Shown here in pieces: positions 1-5,212 of a DNA stretch of 5,212 nt (the first letter of the stretch is position 1; the number at the start of each line of letters is the position of its first letter). Location of the stretch: positions 1 through 5,212 of the forward strand of contig JASIEN010000352.1 of assembly GCA_030045935.1 (NCBI GenBank). The letters are read 5' to 3'. Both the position numbers and the translations under genes were made by a program. The notes below the pieces were generated by a model. The model did no database searches, was not told where the DNA came from, and saw only the letters and a program-made list of their open reading frames with translations. This DNA is from Candidatus Sulfotelmatobacter sp. (GTDB lineage: Bacteria; Acidobacteriota; Terriglobia; Terriglobales; Acidobacteriaceae).

Positions 1-1
1 A

Positions 2-2476
2 AATCTGTTTCAAGACTTTTGCCAGGCTTTGCGCGCTCTCGCTAAGGCGCCTGGCTTCTCGATTGCGGCCATCGTAACGTTGGCGTTTGGTGTCGGAGCT
101 ACTGCCCTACTCTATTGCATTCTGGATGGTGCGTATATCCATTTTGGGCCTAGCGAGCAAACCAACCAGGCTGAGATTCTGAGCCAGCAGTTCCGAACCC
201 TCCAATCGGAAACCTGGTCTTTTTCGGCGCCCGAATATTTCGATCTTGTCCACGCACAAACATCGTTTGACGGGCTTTTTGCCAATACGTATTTCAGTCC
301 GACTCTGGAGGAGACCACGGCTCACGCAGGAACCCCGGAGCGCGTTCCCGTCGTCCGAGCTACCGCGAACATCTTCCAGCTTTATGGAACCGCGCCGATT
401 TACGGGCGGGTATTCACGGCAGAGGAGGACCGGCCCGGCGGTGAGAATGTCGCCGTGATGACTTATCGATTGTGGACACGAAGATTCCGCCAGGACCCGA
501 GAATCGTTGGAAGCACGATCCGGTTGGACGGGATTTCGTACACGATCGTGGGCATCACGCCGCGGCGCTTTCAACAGTGGGGCGCCGATCTCTACGTCCC
601 GCTGCACCTGGATCCTGCCGCGACCGATCGAAGCGAACGGACGGTGCGAGTGGCTGGAATTCCCAAGAAGGGGATCTCTCAGACTCAGATCGACCAGGAG
701 CTGCAGGTTATCGCACACCGGGTGGAGGCTGAATACAAAGGCAGAAATCCTGAATACGCGGGCCTGGTTTATGTAGGACTCAACATACGTTCCCTGGTAG
801 TTGGAGACCTTCGTACTGCTCTTTACGTTTTGCTCGCCGCCGCGGGACTGCTGTTACTAATCGCGGCCGCCAACATTGCCAATCTCTTGCTGGCGCGGGT
901 TCTCTCGAAGCAGGGGGACGTCGGAATTCGTCTTGCACTCGGGGCCACCTGGTTTCGGGTAAGCCGGCGGTTTCTAGTGGAAAGCATTATTTTGGGAGTC
1001 GTGGCTGGCGGACTGGGCTGTGCACTCGGCTTGGCAGCGCTCAAGCCGACTCTTTCGCTGGTGCCCGACTTCTTCATCGGCGAGGAAGCGGAGGTGCACG
1101 CCAGCCCAATCGCATTTCTCATCGCGATGCTTGTGGCACTGCTTCTATCGGCAGCGTTCGGCATGGTACCGGCACTCTTAGTTGCGCGCCGAGGAACCGC
1201 AGAGAACCTGCTCCACCGGCGAACTCGCTCTGCGACCGACCGCAGGAGTGGCCGCGCGAGGCTGTTCCTGGTCTATGCCGAGATGGCTCTCGCGTTTGTT
1301 GTTGTCGTCGCCGCGGGTCTCATGGTCCGCAGCTACCGCCAGTTGACCGCGTTGGACTTTGGCTTTCGGAAGGACCATGTGCTTACGATGCGGATTGAGA
1401 TTCCCCCGTCGAGATATTCCGGTGCAGCGAAGATTGCGGGATTCTTTGATGATCTATCGACGCGTGTGCGAGCGCTCCCGGGAGTTGCTGACGTTGCCAT
1501 CGCTTCCTCCCCGCCGTTGGGCCGGCGATCCACCCGCGACTTCACAATTCCCGGTCGCTCTCTAACATCAGCCAGTGGTCTGGCCAACGCATACTATCGG
1601 ATCGCAAGTCCGGATTATTTCTCCACTGTCGGAACTCCGTTGCGCAGCGGCCGCTTTTTTCAAGACACGGACGGAGCAGCCAGCGGGGGCGTGGCGATCG
1701 TCAACCAAAGCTTCACGCAGACGTGGTTCCCCAAAGAGGATGCGGTAGGAAAGCAAATCGAACTCCACAACGTCTACGGCAGAGATATCTCAAATATCTC
1801 CTCGGAGCCGACCAACGATGTATTGCAGATTGTCGGTGTTGTCGGCGACTCAAAGCATGTGGACTGGGGGCATTTGGACGATCTCAGTCGGGGTTCCGAG
1901 CCAGAAATTTACGTTCCCTTTGAGCAACACCCAAACCGCGATATGGCCCTGCTTTTGAGGTCTGCCTCCGATCCGGGCACGTTGACGCAGTCCGTGCGAA
2001 CGCAGGTGCTCAGCATGGACTCGAGTCAGGCGATTTACGACGTTCAAACACTGCAAGAAGCGACAACCGAGGCGCTCGGCCCAGCCCGGCTCGCTCTGGC
2101 GCTGCTCTCGAGTATCGGAAGCCTCGCGCTGCTGATTGCCTCCGTTGGACTGTATGCTCTGGTGGCTTATTCGGTGGCACAACGCACGCAAGAGATCGGA
2201 ATCCGGATGGCGCTGGGCGCGCGCAGGGAGGAGATTCTGCGCATAGTTATTCGTCAGGCTTTGACGTGGGCAGGTTCAGGGCTGGTGCTTGGCCTGTTAG
2301 TCTCCATCGGCCTGACGAGGCTTATGTCGAGTCTGCTTTACGGTGTGCGTCCTAATGATGTCCGGACCTTTTTTGAGGTATCCGCGGTCTTGCTGGGCGT
2401 CGCACTTCTGGCGAGCGTGATACCCGCGATGCGAGCCATGAAGGTCGATCCTATGGTAGCGCTGCGGTACGAATGA
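2..2476 (+). CDS. ADOP-type duplicated FtsX/MacB-like ABC permease, 5'-partial
   Basis: Inner-membrane permease of the MacB/FtsX superfamily, probably the membrane part of an ABC export machine with large periplasmic domains; substrate unknown. The reading frame is open to the left edge. Residues before the first possible start (TTG at nt 29) read NLFQDFCQAL, matching the conserved opening of ADOP proteins, so the true start is upstream and the TTG is internal. Counting from nt 2 there are 824 residues: TM1 about 20-41, a MacB-type periplasmic core to about 245, then TM2-4 near 272-296, 324-347 and 368-395. A second copy follows: TM5 about 421-441, periplasmic core to about 680, and TM6-8 near 697-724, 749-772 and 790-813. 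Each half carries the FtsX motif: GIRLALGA (308-315) and GIRMALGA (733-740). The C-terminus, DPMVALRYE, is typical of ADOP. It is followed after 25 nt by an ABC ATPase, unusual for this family. The permease class is secure; the ADOP name is very likely. Confidence 0.93.
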   Translation, partial: NLFQDFCQALRALAKAPGFSIAAIVTLAFGVGATALLYCILDGAYIHFGPSEQTNQAEILSQQFRTLQSETWSFSAPEYFDLVHAQTSFDGLFANTYFSPTLEETTAHAGTPERVPVVRATANIFQLYGTAPIYGRVFTAEEDRPGGENVAVMTYRLWTRRFRQDPRIVGSTIRLDGISYTIVGITPRRFQQWGADLYVPLHLDPAATDRSERTVRVAGIPKKGISQTQIDQELQVIAHRVEAEYKGRNPEYAGLVYVGLNIRSLVVGDLRTALYVLLAAAGLLLLIAAANIANLLLARVLSKQGDVGIRLALGATWFRVSRRFLVESIILGVVAGGLGCALGLAALKPTLSLVPDFFIGEEAEVHASPIAFLIAMLVALLLSAAFGMVPALLVARRGTAENLLHRRTRSATDRRSGRARLFLVYAEMALAFVVVVAAGLMVRSYRQLTALDFGFRKDHVLTMRIEIPPSRYSGAAKIAGFFDDLSTRVRALPGVADVAIASSPPLGRRSTRDFTIPGRSLTSASGLANAYYRIASPDYFSTVGTPLRSGRFFQDTDGAASGGVAIVNQSFTQTWFPKEDAVGKQIELHNVYGRDISNISSEPTNDVLQIVGVVGDSKHVDWGHLDDLSRGSEPEIYVPFEQHPNRDMALLLRSASDPGTLTQSVRTQVLSMDSSQAIYDVQTLQEATTEALGPARLALALLSSIGSLALLIASVGLYALVAYSVAQRTQEIGIRMALGARREEILRIVIRQALTWAGSGLVLGLLVSIGLTRLMSSLLYGVRPNDVRTFFEVSAVLLGVALLASVIPAMRAMKVDPMVALRYE

Positions 2477-2491
2477 AAAGTCACATTCATC

Positions 2492-2500
2492 GAGAGGAAG
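2492..2500 (+). promoter_or_regulatory. Ribosome-binding site of the ABC ATPase gene
   Basis: The purine-rich run GAGAGGAAG ends one base before the ATG at nt 2502 and contains a Shine-Dalgarno core AGAGG about 4 nt upstream of the start. It lies in the 25-nt gap after the permease stop, which has no room for a separate promoter or terminator, so co-transcription with the permease is likely. It supports nt 2502 as the start. Confidence 0.7.
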
Positions 2501-2501
2501 C

Positions 2502-3209
2502 ATGATTCAACTCAAGAACCTGGAGCGCAGTTACAAACTTCCGGCGGGGCAGTTCTGGGTGCTGCGGCGCGTCAATCTGGAAATTCGCCAAGGCGAGTTC
2601 ATCACCGTCATGGGGCCATCGGGGGCGGGAAAATCATCTTTATTGAATGTGCTGGCATTGCTCGATGACGCCTGGGAGGGCGAATACTGGTTTCGGGACC
2701 AGCCGGTCCACGCGATGAAACGCAAGCAGCGCGCCGAACTGGCCAAGCGCAACACGGGGATGGTGTTTCAGAGTTATCACCTGCTCGATGACCTCACTGT
2801 GAGCGAAAACATCGATCTGCCGCTCTCTTATAAAGACATCCCCACAAGGCAACGGCAGGGCCTGGTCGCGGACACCCTTGACCGCTTCCAGATGGTCGCC
2901 AAGAAAGATTTGTTTCCCAGCCAGCTGTCCGGCGGGCAACAACAGTTGGTCGGCGTGGCTCGCGCAGTGATTCATAAACCAGCACTGCTGCTGGCGGATG
3001 AGCCGACCGGGAATCTGCACTCTTCCCAGGCAAAGGAAATTATGGAACTTTTTCGCGAACTCAATCGGCAGGGGACGACCATCGTCCAAGTCACGCACTC
3101 GGAAGCAAATGCCGCCTACGGCTCGCGCACCATTCAGTTGCGTGATGGCTGGGTCGTCAGCGACACGGCAAATCCCGAGCTGCAGCCGTATGAGGCAATG
3201 AAACAATGA
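2502..3209 (+). CDS. ABC transporter ATP-binding protein, LolD/MacB family
   Basis: Cytoplasmic ATPase of 235 residues, a single nucleotide-binding domain close in length to LolD. It would hydrolyse ATP to drive a MacB/FtsX-type permease, here most simply the one encoded immediately upstream. Motifs in order: Walker A GPSGAGKS (38-45, catalytic Lys44), Q-loop VFQSYHLL with Gln90 followed by the LTVSEN segment, signature LSGGQ (142-146), Walker B LLLADE with Glu167, D-loop GNLHSS (170-175), and switch His199 in VTHSE. All core ATP-binding and hydrolysis residues are present. Two positions depart from the LolD/MacB consensus: the residue after LSGGQQQ is Leu149 rather than Arg, and the D-loop Asp is replaced by His173. 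My recollection is that close acidobacterial relatives share both, which would make them subfamily traits rather than damage. The start is supported by a good ribosome-binding site. The last four bases overlap the TolC-like gene. Confidence 0.95.
   Translation: MIQLKNLERSYKLPAGQFWVLRRVNLEIRQGEFITVMGPSGAGKSSLLNVLALLDDAWEGEYWFRDQPVHAMKRKQRAELAKRNTGMVFQSYHLLDDLTVSENIDLPLSYKDIPTRQRQGLVADTLDRFQMVAKKDLFPSQLSGGQQQLVGVARAVIHKPALLLADEPTGNLHSSQAKEIMELFRELNRQGTTIVQVTHSEANAAYGSRTIQLRDGWVVSDTANPELQPYEAMKQ
3192..3209 (+). promoter_or_regulatory. ATPase/TolC junction: ribosome-binding site and ATGA start-stop overlap
   Basis: GAGG at nt 3192-3195 lies 10 nt upstream of the ATG at 3206. That start codon overlaps the ATPase stop as ATGA (3206-3209). 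The arrangement implies translational coupling of the channel gene to the ATPase gene. A second ATG at 3198 is in the ATPase frame (it encodes the Met of the terminal Met-Lys-Gln) and is not a start. Confidence 0.7.
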
Positions 3210-3301
3210 GCCGAATCCCGAGCACGTCCCGATTCCGGTGGTTGCTAATCGCACTTGTCTTCTTTGTTGGTCCTATTGACCGAGGCAGCATGTTATCGGC
3301 A
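3206..3301 (+). other. Signal peptide of the TolC-like protein
   Basis: The first 32 residues have three Arg (3, 9, 11), a hydrophobic core WLLIALVFFVGPI (12-24) and a small-residue cleavage site LSA|QT after Ala32. This fits a Sec signal peptidase I substrate. There is no Cys at the cleavage point, so it is not a lipoprotein. The exact cleavage position is a prediction by eye. Confidence 0.75.
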
Positions 3302-5122
3302 CAAACCAGCGCGTCTTCATCGTTATCTTTCGAAATGCCGAAGTCTCACAACCCTCTGAGGGCATATTCACCGACAGAGGTGCCCAAATCACAACTGACG
3401 AACTCTCCGCGTTTGTACCAGCTCATTCAGGACGGCAAGTTGAAATTGTCCTTGAAGGACGCAGTCCAACTGGCCTTAGAGAACAATCTCGATCTGGCAA
3501 TTGCGCGTTACAACCTTCCGATCGCAGACACAGACATCCTGCGCACGCAGGCCGGAGGCGTTTTTCGAGGGGTCAACGCGGGCGTGGTGCAGGGCACGCC
3601 AGGAGGCGGTGTCGGCGGATTCGGTACCGGTGCTCCCGGCACTGGCGCCGGAGGCACTACGAGCGGCGCTGGCGGAGCCGGCGCAGGCGCATCCGGCCTG
3701 GTGCAGTCTACCTTGGGCGTCGGTACGCCGGTTGCCTCTTACGACCCGGCGATTACTGGCACAGTTGGAGCCGAGCACCAAACTACTCCTCTGGCGAACT
3801 TGCAAATCTACGGCGTGCCCTCCCTCCAGCTCAACACCGGGCAGGCGAGCTTTGGTTACACCCAGGCGTTTGCGACCGGCACCAGCATCGCATTCCAGTT
3901 CAACAACAGCCGCCAAACCACCGACAGCCCCTTCGAGACGTTGTCTCCCATCCTGACCTCGATGTACCGCTTCAGTTTCCAGCAGCAACTGCTTGCAGGA
4001 TTTGGCCTTGGTCCCAACCTCCGTTATTTGCGAATTGCCAAGAACGACAAGAAGATTTCAGACATCGCTTTCAAAGATCAGGTCATCGCCACGGTTACAC
4101 AAATCGAAAACATTTATTGGGACCTCGTGAATGCATACGAGCAGGCCCAGGTAAACGAGGAGTCGCTGGCCTTCGCGAAACAGTCGCTGGAGAATGCTCG
4201 GAAGCAACTCCAGTTGGAGAGCATTCCCGCCATGGATGTGATGCGGGCAGAAGCTGAAGTCTCCCGGCGTGATCAGGACCTGACGGTGGCACGCACCAAC
4301 TTGCAATTGCAGGAGCTGCTCATAAAAAATGCGCTCACCAGGAGCCTCGACGATCCGGTGCTTGAGTCCGTGGCGGTTATTCCCACGGACCACATGCAAT
4401 CCACACACCCTTCCACTCAACCTGTGGAGGCCCTCATCGCGCACGCCTTCAATGATCGCCCCGAACTGGCCGAGTCTGACGTTGATCTTGTGAATCGTCA
4501 GATTAGCCGCCAAGCCGCGCGCAACGCGCTGCTGCCATCGTTATCGCTGGTTGGATTCTACGGAGGCTCGGGATTGGCCGGCCCGTTGAATCCGGTCTAC
4601 AATCTGGGCGCGAATTCGTCGACGGCCCCAACGAACTTCGCGGGGGCTGCGGAGAACGCCTTCAACAATTCTTCCCCGGACTATTACATCGGATTCAACT
4701 TGAATATCCCCATCCGCAATCGCGTGGCCAGGGCCGACCAATATCGCTCGGAGCTGGAATATCGCCAGGCTGAGCTACGGCGTGAAGAATTACGAAAGCA
4801 GATCCGCATTGAAGTGCGAAACGCCCAATATGCACTTGAGCAGACGGCCGCGCGTGTCGGCGCCGCTCGAAAAGCCCGTGATCTGGCACAGCGCACCTTT
4901 GAAATCACTCAGCAAGAACAAACTTTGGGGGCCGGATCGACTTATCAGACGATGACAGCCCAGCGCGACCTCGCTCTCGCCGAGCTAGATCTGGTCACGG
5001 CGATGACGATCTATGAAAAGGCAAAAGTTGAACTTGATCGTGCGACGGGAAGCACTTTGGAACATAATGGAATTGCCATTCAGGATGCGATCAACGGTAG
5101 CATCAGTAATTTAGCGCCATAG
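3206..5122 (+). CDS. TolC-family outer-membrane efflux protein with glycine-rich insert
   Basis: Exported protein of 638 residues, predicted to form the outer-membrane channel of a tripartite exporter; TolC proteins act as trimers. The order of elements is: signal peptide (1-32); the SLKDAVQLALENNLDLAIARYNL helix typical of TolC repeats (about 82-104); a glycine-rich insert (130-164); beta-strand-rich sequence (about 178-285); a long coiled helix pair (about 299-375); and the start of repeat two near 411, FNDRPELAESDVDLVNRQ. Next come a second beta segment (about 442-507, ending NLNIPIRNR) and a long charged coiled-coil helix pair (about 507-615) with TYQTMTAQRDLALAELDLVTA near the end. The protein is longer than E. 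coli TolC (mature 471 aa), mainly through the extended N-terminal part and the first beta region. There is no lipobox cysteine. The gene overlaps the ATPase gene, supporting a joint export role. The family is secure; the substrate is unknown. Confidence 0.94.
   Translation: MSRIPSTSRFRWLLIALVFFVGPIDRGSMLSAQTSASSSLSFEMPKSHNPLRAYSPTEVPKSQLTNSPRLYQLIQDGKLKLSLKDAVQLALENNLDLAIARYNLPIADTDILRTQAGGVFRGVNAGVVQGTPGGGVGGFGTGAPGTGAGGTTSGAGGAGAGASGLVQSTLGVGTPVASYDPAITGTVGAEHQTTPLANLQIYGVPSLQLNTGQASFGYTQAFATGTSIAFQFNNSRQTTDSPFETLSPILTSMYRFSFQQQLLAGFGLGPNLRYLRIAKNDKKISDIAFKDQVIATVTQIENIYWDLVNAYEQAQVNEESLAFAKQSLENARKQLQLESIPAMDVMRAEAEVSRRDQDLTVARTNLQLQELLIKNALTRSLDDPVLESVAVIPTDHMQSTHPSTQPVEALIAHAFNDRPELAESDVDLVNRQISRQAARNALLPSLSLVGFYGGSGLAGPLNPVYNLGANSSTAPTNFAGAAENAFNNSSPDYYIGFNLNIPIRNRVARADQYRSELEYRQAELRREELRKQIRIEVRNAQYALEQTAARVGAARKARDLAQRTFEITQQEQTLGAGSTYQTMTAQRDLALAELDLVTAMTIYEKAKVELDRATGSTLEHNGIAIQDAINGSISNLAP
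3582..3706 (+). repeat. Short imperfect direct repeat flanking the glycine-rich segment
   Basis: GCGTGGTGCAG at 3582-3592 and GCCTGGTGCAG at 3696-3706 match at 10 of 11 bases, 114 nt (38 codons) apart and in the same frame. They encode the paired peptides VVQGT and LVQST. The spacing is compatible with in-frame expansion or loss of the segment between them, but a repeat this short may be chance. Confidence 0.45.
3593..3697 (+). repeat. Glycine-rich low-complexity segment in the TolC-like protein
   Basis: It encodes residues 130-164, of which 18 of 35 are Gly and most of the rest Ala, Thr or Ser, in irregular GGA/GAG-type units. It lies between the first N-terminal helix region and the first beta segment (YDPAITGTVGAEH), which would place it near the junction of the periplasmic helices and the outer-membrane barrel. 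No charged residue occurs in it. It is probably a flexible linker or surface loop; its function is unknown. Confidence 0.8.
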
Positions 5123-5125
5123 CTT

Positions 5126-5212
5126 ATGCCCACCTCGGCCAAATCGGCAGACCTCAATCACTCAGCTGTTGCCAAAGGCGTTGCGAACCAGGCGCGAATT
5201 CTGATAGCCGAC
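5126..5212 (+). CDS. Probable two-component response regulator, 3'-partial
   Basis: Only the first 29 codons are in the window; the frame is open at the right edge. The peptide begins MPTSAKSADLNHSAV, a polar stretch of about 23 residues, then reads ARILIAD. This matches the first beta strand of a receiver domain, where the final Asp would be the first of the acidic pair that binds Mg2+. The phospho-acceptor Asp and any output domain lie outside. Acidobacterial exporter operons of this kind often carry an NtrC-like sigma-54-dependent regulator here, so that is my best guess for the full protein, but the output class cannot be seen. The ATG lies 3 nt after the TolC-like stop with no clear Shine-Dalgarno sequence just before it, which suggests translational coupling. 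Confidence 0.65.
   Translation, partial: MPTSAKSADLNHSAVAKGVANQARILIAD

Noticed and set aside
107..718. 203-codon open frame on the minus strand inside the permease gene
   Set aside because: It lies wholly antisense to a strongly conserved coding region, has no recognisable domain and reads as arginine- and serine-rich shadow sequence.
1782..1791. Perfect 10-bp palindrome GAGATATCTC as a possible operator
   Set aside because: It lies deep inside the permease coding region, far from any start, and a 10-bp palindrome is expected by chance at this scale.
2477..2501. Possible promoter or terminator between permease and ATPase genes
   Set aside because: The 25-nt gap shows only a ribosome-binding site, with no hairpin, T-run or -35/-10 pair.
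2640..3254. 204-codon minus-strand open frame opposite the ABC ATPase
   Set aside because: The opposite strand encodes every ABC motif in order, so this is a codon-bias shadow. It also crosses the ATPase/TolC junction.
3476..3988. Overlapping open frames (minus strand, and +3501-3956) across the glycine-rich region
   Set aside because: They arise because GC-rich Gly/Ala codons lack stops in other frames; the Ala/Ser/Arg-rich translations show no domain.
4058..4513. 151-codon minus-strand open frame opposite the TolC coiled coil
   Set aside because: It is antisense to clear TolC sequence, with no domain and no plausible start context.

Overview
The window looks like part of a chromosome from an Acidobacteriota-type soil bacterium. 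This is an inference with three supports: the first gene is a duplicated FtsX/MacB-type permease of the ADOP kind (acidobacterial duplicated orphan permease), a family that forms large paralogous sets in that phylum; the TolC-like gene has the long N-terminal repeat with a glycine-rich insert that I associate with acidobacterial TolC homologues; and base composition is moderately GC-rich throughout. No rRNA or other taxonomic marker is present, so the assignment is not proven.

All four genes lie on the + strand and are packed like one operon. From left to right: (1) nt 2-2476, a large inner-membrane permease whose start lies left of the window; (2) after 25 nt with a clear ribosome-binding site, nt 2502-3209, a LolD/MacB-type ABC ATPase; (3) overlapping it by an ATGA junction, nt 3206-5122, an exported TolC-family outer-membrane channel; (4) three bases later, from nt 5126 and running off the right edge, the first 29 codons of what reads as a two-component response regulator. 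No intergenic stretch exceeds 25 bases, and I see no internal promoter, terminator, RNA gene, mobile element or CRISPR array.

Together the genes suggest a MacB-like export machine. The ATPase would power the permease, whose periplasmic domains would pass substrate towards the TolC channel, and a response regulator encoded in the same transcript may control expression. The periplasmic adaptor (HlyD/MacA type) expected in such a machine is not in the window. The substrate cannot be read from the sequence.

The points most worth a second look are the pairing of an 'orphan' permease with its own ATPase, the unusual signature and D-loop residues of that ATPase, the glycine-rich insert in the TolC protein with its short flanking direct repeat, and the regulator at the right edge. 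I do not see a wholly new type of system; this reads as a variant of a known export theme.
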